Positions 1-11,085 of a stretch of DNA of 64,000 bases are shown piece after piece; the first letter of the stretch is position 1, and each line of letters opens with the position of its first letter. The stretch is from Climacteris rufus. Taxonomy: Eukaryota; Chordata; Aves; Passeriformes; Climacteridae. A model generated the notes under the pieces. The model had not been told where the DNA came from, ran no database searches, and saw only the letters and a list, made by a program, of their open reading frames with translations. Where the stretch lies: the NCBI GenBank assembly GCA_013398175.1, contig VZRZ01000586.1, forward strand, positions 870,420-934,419, given 5' to 3'. A program made the translations under genes and the position numbers.

Positions 1-601
1 TTAACAATCATCATACATGTGTATGCCAGAATAAAATATTATTTCTTGCAATTAACAGTTCTCAACTTCTGTTCTACCTTGCCAGTATGCTTTTAAATGT
101 AAAATCTTAGTGAGATATCAAAAACATTAAATCAAGTATAATTTCATGTTATGTCAGTGTAAGTATTAGTGTATCACTATGCTTGTTTCCAACATATGTT
201 AAAACAAATTTTAATTCCTTTGCTGTTTGTCTGAATAATTGCTACGCTCATTCAATAATTCAAATGGTTTTTCTGATGATTGTTAAAGGAAAGTAGCCAA
301 ACATGGTATTTCAGTCTCTGTGTCCCGATTCTTAAAAATTCATGCTTTTCAAAAGATAATGTTCGTTATTGTATTTACACTTTTTGTAACAAAACTAAAA
401 GATCTGAAATTCCATTTCACTTAGAAAGCACTTGTTTATATTAAATAATCCAGAAAGAAGATAATAATAGTTGTTAGGTTTTGAAACCGCTCACATGAGA
501 AAAGAAAAATGTGATTTCCTACATTGCTACATTCCTCTTTCACAGAAGCATAGGAAAGGCAACACGTGGACTAGGGTCAGGAGGTGCTCCAGCATGCAAG
601 C
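1..601. other. AT-rich unannotated stretch
   Basis: This stretch is AT-rich with no recognisable gene, RNA or repeat. It contains only short A and T runs. The right edge is the approximate start of a solo LTR. Confidence 0.6.
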
Positions 602-900
602 TGTAGCTGCCCAGGGCCTGGTTGCCCAGGGCTTCTTCTGAGAAAGTTGTCTTTCCCATGCAAGCTATGAAAAACAATAAGATAAGCGCCTGCTATTTTC
701 CACAGCTGTTTTGACTCAAGGCAGAATGTGTTTTGATTTAGGTGGTGTAGAACCCAGCCAATCATACCGGGGGTGGATGGCTACTAACGAATCATCTAAT
801 TGGGTTCCTACCATATATAAGGGGAAATAGGATAATAAACACTCTCTGCTGCTGCCTTCACTGAGCTGGTTGTGTACTTATTTCTGCATCTACAGCAACA
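602..900 (+). mobile_element. Solo LTR, probably class II-like endogenous retrovirus
   Basis: The segment has the layout of a short retroviral LTR read on the plus strand. There is a TATA box (catatataagg) near 811-821, an AATAAA polyadenylation signal at about 834-839 some 20 bases downstream, and roughly 60 bases of R/U5-like sequence. The ends TGTAGC and GCAACA form an imperfect terminal inverted repeat beginning TG and ending CA. There is no primer-binding site, gag, pol or env after it, so it looks like a solo LTR left by recombination. Matching target duplications are not visible at the chosen ends, so the 5' edge is approximate. The class II assignment is inference from its short length and U3/R arrangement. 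Confidence 0.65.
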
Positions 901-1314
901 TCCCACAGTGACACAAGCAACTGGCTTGATCCTAGCCCTGACACGTTCTCACATTCAGTAAAGCCATCTGCATTGAGGCAGAAGTTAATATTGCCTGCAC
1001 ATTGAGACAAAGATATGACAAAATAATTTTTAAAGACTGAGATTCTTAAAAATAGCAAATATAAGGAGGAAAAGAGCTTACCTTCAATCTTGTCTTGTCA
1101 TGTTCGCTTTAGGTATGAAAAATTCTGCAGTGAAGCAGGTCTTGTGTAAGATCTTCCAATAAACTGGATTTTTTTAATACGACTAAACTGAAAAATCACC
1201 ATTTTTTAAAGATAAATATCTAACCAGCTGTTGAAAGCACAGATTACACAAGCAATCCCAAAGTTTCCTTGAATGTGTCAATGACAACTTCCTTATAGAT
1301 GTGATTGATCAGTC
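901..1314. other. Unannotated stretch between LTR and CR1
   Basis: This is AT-rich sequence between the solo LTR and the CR1 copy. No retroviral internal sequence follows the LTR here, and no gene is visible. Confidence 0.55.
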
Positions 1315-2053
1315 AAAAAGGAGAGGTAGCATGCTGGACCTTGTGCTCTGCAACTGGGAGGAACTGGTGGAGAGGGTGGTACTGCAATGCAGCCTTGGCT
1401 GTAGGGACCACTAGATAGTAGAGTTTGAGATGGTCATGGCAATGAGGAGGTCACACATCAAACTCACTGGCCTGGCCTTTAGAACAAACTGGCTTCTTCA
1501 AGGACCTATTTGATAGAATCCCATGGGAAAAAGCCCTGGAGAGCAGAGGTGCCTGCGAATGCTGTCTGATATTCAAGGATCACCTCCTCAAACCTCAGGA
1601 ACAATGAATTCTAAAAAAGAGGAAATCAGGTAAAAATGCCAGGAGGAACCCATGGATGGATAAGGAGCTGCTGAGCAAAGTCAGAACTAAAAAAGCTCTC
1701 AGAAGGTGAAGATGCCCTTGCAACCTTCCAGCATCTGAAGGGGCCTTCAGGGAAGTTGGAGAGGGACTCTTCATCAGGACCTGTAGTGACAGGACAAGGA
1801 GTGATGGGTACAAATTGAAAGAGGGGAAATTTAGGCTGGATGCTAGGAAGAGTTCTTTATGCAAGAGTGGTGGGGCACTGGAAGGAAGTTGTGGATGTGC
1901 CAACTCTGGTAGTGTTTAAATCCAGATTGGATAAGGCCTTAAGCAACCTGGTCTAGTGGAAGGTATCCCTGTCCATGGCAGATGGGAGACTGGAACTAGA
2001 TAATCTTTAAGGTCCCTTCCAACCCTTAACATTCTACGATTCTATGATTCTAT
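1315..2053 (+). mobile_element. CR1 LINE copy with internal deletion
   Basis: This is a sense-oriented CR1 retroposon. Bases from about 1315 to 1700 resemble the late endonuclease and linker part of ORF2; a frame through RRGSMLDLVLCNWEELVERVV is still readable, and further on a stretch reads WMDKELLSKVRTKKALRR. From about 1705 the sequence jumps to the extreme C-terminal region and 3' UTR, including the usual 'aaggtcccttccaaccc' block. It ends at about 2032-2053 with repeats of attctatg/attctacg, the 3' hallmark of avian CR1, which carries no poly-A tail. The whole reverse transcriptase is missing, through internal deletion or two adjacent insertions. Several stops show it is dead. Confidence 0.9.
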
Positions 2054-5000
2054 TTTACTACTGTTTTCTCTTGACCTTGACCATGCTATATATGGCCATT
2101 CACCATGCATTAAGAGGGCAACAAGGGAACATCTTCAGACCCAGTAAAAGAGAATTATGGTTTCTCAAGAAATGTCTACCTAATGTCAGTGTGGTAAGAG
2201 ACATGAGGAAAATAAACTACTTGGTTTTTCCTTCATAGTTTTTGAAAAGCAAGGAGCAATTTGCTTAGAAATATGCAAATGAACAATTATATACAGAATA
2301 ACTATATATGTATAATTATGCATTGAATAGCTAGCTAGGAAAGCCAGTAGAATACAGAAAAAATGATATTAGAATGCATGCTGGAGACTACAGCTTTTCT
2401 TACAGCCTTAAGAGAATCTTAAGGATCTTATCAATGTAGCATAATAATTTTCAATCTTCTTTTTGAGAACCTTTTTGTCATAAATTAGGTCTTCCCACAA
2501 GTACATACAGTCACTGTTTCTAGCCAACCCCAATCCTCTAAATTTCAAATTCTCACCTTTCAGCTTTCAAAAAATGCAACAATTTGTCCTCTCAACTGCT
2601 TCCCACATCCAGAAGTCCCTGGTCTCTTTAACTGCCCAGATGACTTTATAACTGACCCATCTATACTGAATCAGAGCAAAGGAAGCCTCTTTCCTGAAGA
2701 GGAGTTTCTGTGAGAAAACTGGGAGAGGGAACAGTATAACATCAGGAATGGCACGCGTACAAGGAACAGAGGTCAGAAGGGATTTTTGGTGCCTGTTCTC
2801 ATCTCTGAGAATCGTGCACCAACAGTGTGAACTGTGGAACGCCCTTGGGGTGCCTTGGGCGGGACCACCCCAGAGATAGCAGCTGTGGAACCAATAGCAA
2901 AGGCAGCAGAGGCAGGACTGTGTTTGAGGAAAGCTTTCATTCTCAGCTTTTTGCTTTGTGCTCCACTGGCTGAGGACGTGCAGAACAGTGCTTATCCTAA
3001 AGTGACAAATGTGTCAGTACAAAACAAAACTCTGGCAAGTATAGAGCTTCTTGTGTGTTTGACTTGCTTCTCATCACTTCCTTTCTCTTTGTGAAATGGG
3101 AGAACAAAGAAGAAAATAAGAACCCTAAATGTTTAAAAAGGCACAAGTGATCATAAGGAGTAACAGGCAGTTTACCTATTCTGAAAAAAACCCCACTTAA
3201 ACAAAGTCACAGAAATAGGAATCCATTTTTACTTAGATGAGACAATTAGAAGTTGGACCCTGCTCAAGACAAAATAGCTATTCATTTTAGTTACTGTTTG
3301 TGAGGGAGACACACAGCCCTCTAGCTGACATTAATGAGATTAAGAAAAGCTTTGGTTTGCATGTAAATTGTATAGCTGGTGCATGGATTTATGTCTTACT
3401 GTTTTTTAAAACTCTCAATTTACAAGAGGACTATCTTTTAAAAAAATTGTTTCATTACTGGTTTATTTGCCGTTTATTCCTTGTTATAGTAAAAAACTGC
3501 TACACTTGGCCTGGACTCGTTCCTAGTTTCACTTGACTTTTTTACACATTTTGTGTTTCATATTGTCTCCTCATTATTGCCTCCTTGTCCTGCAGACAAG
3601 ACACTATGCTAAGCTGGTATGCCATTCCATTCTTGTGTATAAAGTAGGATGATAAAACATAGGCAAAAAAGTTGAAAAAAACTCACTGTTGTGGGTTGTG
3701 ATCTGTGAAAGTTATATTACTTTGGCTTAGTGAAATGTCAGTGTTATACTGCACATAGTTAAAATTTACATACCAAAATTAGATATTTGCTATATATTTC
3801 TGGAATCAAACTTTGGTTGGCTACATGACATTGAACATGCTCCTTAACTTTTCAAATAAAAGATTCTTCATTTTATTTATCTGCATTAAGATTCACACAA
3901 ATTAAGTTTTAATCACCTCACTGTGTATCATTCTAGATAAAAGGTGATATCTGGGAATATAAAGGGTACTAGTATGACAATTATTATTAAATCAGTATAC
4001 TTCCTCTAGCCTAAGTCACTGTTTTTCAGTCTCTTCTGTTTCTGCTCTTTTCTGTCAGTTGCATATTAATTTTCCTTACTTATGTGACTAAATTTACTCC
4101 TGAAAAATTATTTCAGCACACTCTGAAACGATGGCAGCAAAATCTGCTTCTAGACACACCTGTGTTACCTTTCTGAGACTTGTACTACCTTTCTGAAAGA
4201 GTTAAGACATTAGGAAAGGGTCTTGATAAAGAAGACCATCTGTATTGAGATTTTGAAGAAAAACAGTAGAATTTAGTGACATCATCATAAATAGCATACT
4301 CTAATCAGTCTCTCCTTTCATGTGAATTTGAAAATCCTTCTTCCCTAGTACTTGCTAAAGGCAATTATGCAAGAGCAAACCCATACAGTGCTACTGCTGA
4401 AAACTGCCAGTAGATTCTGGACTGTTTCAAACAAGGATTTATTAGGTTGTCTATACACTTATAAAGTATAATAACAGAGGACAGCGGGCTGATGAGAGTA
4501 AGCAAAAAGCTTCCTGGGCAATGCACCTAATAAAACACAATTATAAATTAATATTTCACTGATAGTCTGCAGCCTACACTTATGCTTGAGAAAATGATTT
4601 CTTTCTTTTATTTCCCAATATTTCCTGAAATACTAGTGAAAAGAAGTCAGGCTTTTAAAGATAATAGGAGGATTTAATTTAAATTTTGAAATGTAATTCA
4701 GCTGTTTGAATTAAAATCAATGATACTTGAACTGACAATTTCCTCACCTTTGTAACAACAAATTATATTTTACCTGCGAGCAAAGTGAATTGTATTCTAT
4801 GAATGTTCTGGGTGTACATTTTGTACACTGAGATAACAGGCAGAACCATGTGAACAAACCCTGAACATTAAATTACGAGCCACAGTTTCTTCTCCCCTTA
4901 CGTTAACACAGATCTGAATAACTTTGATGAGTGCAGGATGTTTCTTCTTGGTCAAAGTTAATGTAGCTGAAAACAAACCTTTGGGCACATAATTTTAATG

Positions 5001-5942
5001 TATGTGTTACAGATGACACAGCAAACACAGGTGACTTTCTTTTCCTTGTAGGAATAGAGTCCTTGGGACCTTTGCAAGTTCTTGTTTGTGATAAGTCTAG
5101 TCTTCATACATATTATCTTACTAATTAACAGCAATAATTAGAAAGTATTACCAATGTTTTCTTTAAAACCTTTATTCTCTCCAAAACCTGAAAAAGTTTC
5201 TAGAATGAACAAAGCATAGCATGACCACATGTGCCAGTAAGGTCATGAAATTTAGTTCTTCTTGATAGACTCATTTCAAAATACTGATGAGCCTGCCTGT
5301 CTTACATTGAGGCTGGTAGCACCAAATCAAACTCCTTAGATTATTTTAACCTCAGATAAAAAGTCATTCTCATTATTTTTTTTTCAACTTAACCTTCTCC
5401 ATCTGACTGGATTTTGATCTTCTACAATACTGCCCTGGAAAAGAAAAGGCTTTTTCCCCTTTCTGTTCTTAATCACAATATTCCATGTTAGAGGACACAC
5501 AGAATAAACTTCTTTTAAGTTTATGACTGAATTTGAGATCAGATCTTAAATAAAGGAATGTTGATACCTCAGTTTAAAAAGCAATGCAGACATTCAGTTC
5601 CAGTGCTGGATCATTAACCATCCCTTCTAAAATCCACAGGGCTCGACAAGCTCTGCAGGTGCATGAGGCTTCCAGAACCCAGTTCTGCTTCTGCATGTGT
5701 TGAAATATATGAGTTATAACAGTGCTGAGCGGCCAAGAGAAACAGCTGAAGTTGTATTTATCTGCTTGAAATCCTGAATTACTGGAAATATATTCAGAGT
5801 GCCAAATTACTATGAGACATGAGTGTTTGTTTTTTGAATAAAGACACAGTGTATCTGATGTGTGCAAGGTACTGAAGTGCATTGAAAAACAATAAGTGAT
5901 ATAAGTATTGGAAAAATTGTTGAGCATATCTCAAAGAAGGTA
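2054..5942. other. Unannotated AT-rich stretch with one GC-richer patch
   Basis: Nearly 4 kb without a recognisable gene. An octamer-type motif ATGCAAAT sits at 2273-2280. The patch at about 2750-3100 is richer in G and C and has an 86-codon open frame (2834-3094) with a hydrophobic segment, but nothing ties it to a known protein. The rest is AT-rich sequence with short homopolymers. Confidence 0.5.
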
Positions 5943-5976
5943 TGTGTGTGTGTGTGTGCGTGTGTGTGTATGTGTG
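5943..5976. repeat. (TG)n microsatellite
   Basis: An interrupted TG dinucleotide repeat of about 34 bases, broken by single CG and TA units. It is probably length-polymorphic. Confidence 0.95.
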
Positions 5977-6399
5977 CTTTCTGACAAAATAAGAGGCAAA
6001 GGATTTGAAATATAGCTATTTGATACATTAATGTGATGTTTGTTGGTTGTTTCCTTGAAGACGCTCAGAAGGCTGTGAAACTGTTACATTTTCTTTCGTC
6101 TATTAGAAGACAATGGGTACAAGACTGCTAAACGATGTAGTGAAACAAAGTGAAAATAAAAATAATTTTTGTGGAAGCACAGTTCAGCCACTGACAGAGT
6201 TAAACCAAAGAGATGGTCAAGACAATGGTCAGAATCAGAAGAGTCATCCTCTTGTGAAACTGAGAAGGGAATTGTGGTAGAATAAGGGAAATAACATTAT
6301 TCTTGGACCAGTCCGTCTCTTGCTTTGCTTGTTTGAGCAGCTTCTTTTGTTTAATTCCTTCCTCTTATTATTCCATTCCTTACTCATGTAATGATCAGT

Positions 6400-7236
6400 T
6401 TAAACTGAAAGGCAGTATAATATACAGAGGTCCATACCCTGTATATTGTGCTGCCTGCTGGTGACAGCAGTCTCTTGGGAAGTAGGAGACTGTATGGGAT
6501 GGCTGTGACAAGGTATTGATAGTAAGGGACTACAGGAATGGCCTCTGAGGGAAAGGGTTGAGGCTGTCCCATGCTGACACAGTGGGATCCAAGCTCCAAA
6601 GGACCCACCACAGGACACAGCTGAACTCCAGTCATATATGGGGTGCCTCTGGGAAAATATACATAAGAAAAGGCAAAAATGTCAGAGAGAAAGAGAAATG
6701 AGGAGGAAAAAATAAGGTGAGAAACAACCCGGAGAACAGCAAAGTCATTGACGGAGGGAGAGAGTGCTGCAGACACCAGAGAAGGTAGTGTCCTGCAGTC
6801 CATGGAAACACCACACTGGGGCAGAGAAAAAGTGTAAGTAGGAAGGAGCAGCAGAGAGGAGCTGTTATGAACTGGCCACAAACCCCATTCCCCATGCCTC
6901 TGCATCCTTCATTGAAGGGAGGCAGAGGAGCTGGGAATGAAGGAATGAAGTTGAGCCTGTGAAGAGTGGTGAAAGTGGAAGGAAGGTGTTTTTTAATTTG
7001 TACCTTAGCTTCCCAGCATCCAGATCTACTTTAATTGGTAAAAAATTAAATTAATAAATTAATTTCTCCCCAGTTGAGCCTGTTTTGCCCATGATGGCAG
7101 CTGGTATGTAATCTCCCTGACTTTATCTCAACCATGACCTTTTAATCTTATTTTCTTCCTGACCTATTGAGAAGGAGGAGGAGTGAGACAGTACCTGTGT
7201 GGATGTTTGGCTATTAGCCAAGGTTAACCCACTGCA
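6400..7236 (+). mobile_element. Solo LTR of an avian endogenous retrovirus, internally shortened
   Basis: I recognise this as a plus-strand LTR of a family abundant in neoavian genomes. Diagnostic blocks are the purine-rich stretch near 6660-6760, 'atgaactggccacaaacccc' near 6867-6886, and 'agttgagcctgttttgccca' at about 7072-7091. An AATAAA polyadenylation signal lies at 7053-7058, and the 3' end 'ggttaacccactgca' stops at 7236. Family members I recall are longer, with a series of GC-rich repeats in the middle, so this copy appears internally deleted. The 5' boundary could lie anywhere from about 6390 to 6540. No internal retroviral genes flank it. The open frame of 173 codons on the minus strand (6384-6905) is an antisense frame of this LTR and not a gene. 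Confidence 0.8.
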
Positions 7237-9815
7237 GAGGTACAAGGGTAGCCTACTGAGGCAGTTGAGAATCTCAGAGGACATTAACACTGCTCTTAGT
7301 TGAAAACAAAGCCGTAACATGGGAAGTTAACTACAGCATATTAAACTGAAGCCATTAAATTGAGTGAGTTGAGCAAAAGGGCTGAACATTATTCTTTTGG
7401 TTCGATTTGATCAACTCAGCACACAAACACTCTGTAGCATATCTTAAGCCCTGCAAAAAGTATGTGTACCATAAATTCATAATTTACCCAAATTTAGGCT
7501 TTTACATTTCACTGATATGCCACTTAAATAATACGCTGGATATCGGTCCTCCAGCACTGCAAGGTTCCTACTTTCCTAAAAAAGTTTATTAAAAGAGTGT
7601 TGTGCTACATCAAGCAAGGTAGGGGATGTGCAGGAAGGACTGCAGCTCCTTGGCAGTCTCAGGCAAATTGACAACCACTGCCAAGTTTCCTGTGGGCCAT
7701 AACTCTGGCTTCTATGCTTCCCTGCTCTCTCCCTCCTGCACTGCTGCTGTGGTAGCAGCAGTGAAGTGTAAACGTTTTTTCAAATCTGCTAGCTAAATCC
7801 TTATTCTGCCTTTCTCTAGAATGGACTGGAACTAACACAGTGTTTGAACTATATAATGATTTTTTGCAGTAAGAAACCTGGACAATAGTCAGACATTTTA
7901 TTGTTCATCCCATGCCTTGCTTTCTTGGGTAAAACACCGGGGGACTGTTCCCTGCAGACCTGATGCATCTGACACTAAAAAAAGTCTATCCTGTCTTTCT
8001 GTCCCTCCCAGAGAGAGATCACTTAATGTTCAGTGATGCCTTGATGTTAAAAATGCTAATTGACACAAACTAGGTTCTGTAATTAAGTCATAAATTTGAA
8101 TTGTGCTGAGCAGCTTTTTCTAGTTGAAAAAAAGTAGTTGAGATAGCTGGCGAAGAAGCAAAAGTGGTTATCCAGCTATTTAAGTGATTCTTGAGTACTG
8201 ACTACAGGCTTCGGCTTATTAAATTCTAGTTTGAAATTTTAAATCTGTATGAAGTGATGTTTCTATTTGAATTACATACATAGTGAAAAGAAGTAACAAA
8301 CCTTTTTTCACTAAGTATTCACCTTTGTACTGTAAGTGAAAACATCTTATCCATAGTACTGGTATTGTGGCTTATCTAATTGTACATAAGACTATATGAG
8401 TACCCCAAAGGTAGAAATGGCACCTTTGACTTTGTAGTCTTGCCATTTCTGAACCACTAGTGAATGGCTGAACCTACTTCAAAAATGCTAATTTATTTAT
8501 TAGAGCACTGAGGCTGCTTTCATCTCTGTATGGCTGAAAATTATTTGACTCTGAAATCATTATCATTATGGGGCTAGCCAAGAGCTACTGGACTGATGGC
8601 TACACAAAGAGCAGAAATGAAGTTCCACCTGACTAGTCATCATTGAGGAGAGACTGAAAGAACCTGGCTCATAAAATATAACTTAGTAATGATTTTATCA
8701 GCAGGTGCTTATTCTAACAAATATGGTCACTCCTGTTGTGTTTGCATTTTAAGTGGCAAATTCGTAACCACTTGCTGTTTCGTGTGGACCTGGATATGGC
8801 TTCTAGTCTGGAAGGAGAATATAAAATTTTGATAAACAGTGTAATTGTATTCTTTCTGAGCTGCAGCAACAAAGAGAACAAGCATCAGCTGCACTTTGCC
8901 TGAAGCAGCAAGGATCACCAGCCAGAAGTACACTCTTGCAGGAGCTATAACATCTGCCCACATGTCACTTGCGGACAGACATTACTTCAAGTACAAAAAC
9001 ACTGGTTCAATAACAGCTTTTGGAAGTTAAGCACTTCAGAAAATCAGGCGACTTATTTTGCTGCTCAACCAAAACTTTTTAAACTTAATATTGTCACTCA
9101 TTTATTCACACTCCATTTTTCAACCTGATCAGAGTGATGAAGCATACAAGGTTTTTTACACAAAAATGTGTAAGTAAATTCAGAAATCTTATTTTCATCC
9201 ATTATGAGAGGCAGATTTTTGTGTCAGTCTATGTTCCCTGTGGTATGATGGATAAGCTACTCCCACACTGAATCACAATGGCTAGAAGAAAAAAATAATT
9301 TCTCTTGGGAAACACAGTCTATCTAAAAGTCAAACCTGGAGAAATAGCCTAGCTCTAGCTTCCCCGATATCAAAAGAGATCAGATTATTGTTGAATTACA
9401 AAAAATGAATATTTCTACTTTGGCAAACTGAAAGGTATCAAAGTCACTTATTCCACCTCCCATAAAAACTCATCTTCTTTTGCAACTTTACTAAAAAAAA
9501 AAAAAATATTTCTTTGGGGAAATTTTCCATTGTGGAGAAAATGCATTTTCCATTGGAAAAAAAGATGATGTATCAGAGACTTTATTTTGCAACTGGAAAA
9601 CAGATATCTGCATATACATTTTTTAACTGTATATCTGTTATATCCCATGTCCATACACAGAGATCTTGTAATTGTTCATGAACACACTAATATTTGAACC
9701 CTATTTCTTCTGATGGCCCATGCCATCTCCCATTACAAAGTAAATGGTAAAAGTAAAAAAAGTGGGACAAGTAAAGAAAGTCAGATAACTTTGTGAGATT
9801 ATTTAGATTGTATAA
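7237..9815. other. Unannotated stretch
   Basis: No recognisable gene. A perfect 10-bp-arm hairpin lies at 7739-7763. A 14-base A run is at 9493-9506. The patch near 8640-8670 faintly recalls CR1 wording ('gagagactgaaagaacctgg') but is too short to call. Confidence 0.5.
7739..7763. repeat. Short perfect hairpin
   Basis: Arms CACTGCTGCT and AGCAGCAGTG are exact reverse complements around a 5-base loop (gtggt). A run of six T follows at 7775-7780. In a bird genome this has no terminator meaning and is most likely a by-product of CTG/CAG-rich sequence. Confidence 0.85.
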
Positions 9816-11085
9816 AATCATAGATTCATAGAATCATTAATGCTGGGAAAAATACCCTCGAAGTCCCTGAGTCCAACCTTTGACCAGACATCACCATATC
9901 AACTGAACCATAGCACTAACTGCCATATTGAATAATTTCTTGAATACTTCCAGGGATGCTGACTCCACCACCTCCCTGGACAATCTGTTCCAATGCCTAG
10001 CAACCCCTTCTGTGAAGAATTTCTTCATGATGTCCAACCTGAACCTCCCCTGTCACAGCCTGAGCCGATTTCCTTTCATCCTGTTGCTGGTTACCTGGGA
10101 GAAGAGACTGACCTTGGCTACACCCTCCTTTCGGGTAGCTGTAGAGAGTGATAAGGTCTCCCCTGAGCCTCCTTTTCTCCAGGCTAAACACCTCCAGCTC
10201 CCTCAGCTGCTCCTCACAGGACTTGTGCTCCAGACCCCCCAGCTCCGTTGCCCTTCTCTGGACTTGCTTCGGCCCCACAATATTTTTCTTGGAGTGAGGG
10301 GCCCTGAACTGGACACAGAACTGAAGGTGTGGCCTCACCAGTGCCCAGTGCAGGGGAACAATCCCTGCCCTGGTCCTGCTGGCTACAGTGTGGCTGATCC
10401 AGTCCAGGATGCCAGTGGCCTTCTTGGCCACCTGGGCACACACAGGCTCATGTTCAGCTGCTGTCAATCAGTACCCCCAGGTCCTTTTCCAAGGGGCAAT
10501 TTCCAGCCACTCTGTCCCAGCATTTGGTGCTGCCTGAGGTTGTTGTGAACCAAGGGTAGGATCTGGCACTTGGCCTTGTTGAACCTCACACCATTGGCCT
10601 CAGCCCATCAATCCAGCCTGTCCAGATCCCTCTGCAGAGCCTTCCTGCCCTCCAGCAGATCAACAGTCGTGCAAACAGGACTGGGTCCAATACTGAGCCT
10701 CGGGGAACCACACTCCTGACCAGCCACCAACTGAATGCAGCACTATTCACCACCACCACCCTTTGGGCCTGGTCATCCTGCTGGGTGCAAGCAAAGGGGG
10801 CACCTTTCCAAGCTGTGGGCTCACAGCTTTTCCAGGCAAATGCTGTGGGAAGCAGTGTCAAAGACTTTGCTGGAATGCAGGTAGACAACATCCACAGCCC
10901 TTCCCTCATTCACCAGATGGGTCACCTGGTCACAGGAGGAGACCAGGTTAGTCAGGCAGGACCTACCTTTCCTAAACTCGTAGAGGCTGGGTCTGATCCC
11001 CTGGTTGTCCTGTGCATGCCAAGTGAAGAAACTCAAGATAATCTATTCTATAATCTTCCTGGACATTTAGCCTCTGACAGGCCTC
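9816..11085 (-). mobile_element. CR1 LINE, 5'-truncated, reverse strand
   Basis: This CR1 copy is read on the minus strand; its 3' end is at about 9816, where 'tcatagattcatagaatcat' is the complement of the CR1 terminal repeats. From right to left it carries the middle of the reverse transcriptase, the ORF2 C-terminus and the 3' UTR, about 1.27 kb of an element usually some 4.5 kb long. The 5' truncation is typical of LINE integration. The terminal wording differs from the copies at 42937 and 46958, suggesting a different and perhaps younger CR1 subfamily. The right edge near 11085 is where CR1 similarity fades into unique AT-rich DNA. Confidence 0.93.
9997..11036 (-). pseudogene. Broken CR1 ORF2 (reverse transcriptase to C-terminus)
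   Basis: Three disconnected minus-strand frames together trace CR1 ORF2. At 10821-11036 the frame reads EFRKGRSCLTNLV and VDVVYLHSSKVFDTASHSI, the RT palm motif A region, where family members usually have YLDFSKAFD; the first catalytic Asp is replaced by His. At about 10650-10700 the frame reads VVPRGSVLDPVLF and then jumps to the TVDLLEGR-like segment in another frame, so the stretch that should carry the catalytic FADD box is missing. At 9997-10467 the C-terminal region is readable (ATGILDWISHTVASRTRAGI, ALVRPHLQFCVQFRAP, LRELEVFSLEKRRLRGDLI). It is a dead retroposon gene. Confidence 0.9.

Noticed and set aside
5574..5927. 117-codon minus-strand open frame
   Set aside because: No recognisable motif, no splice or promoter context, and composition consistent with chance.
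7739..7780. Hairpin followed by T run resembling an intrinsic terminator
   Set aside because: The window is from a bird nuclear genome, where this bacterial signal has no meaning.
8640..8670. Possible tiny CR1 fragment
   Set aside because: Only about 20 bases resemble CR1; too short to support.
9928..10548. 206-codon plus-strand open frame
   Set aside because: It is antisense to the CR1 ORF2 C-terminal region, whose minus-strand frames are recognisable; it is a shadow.
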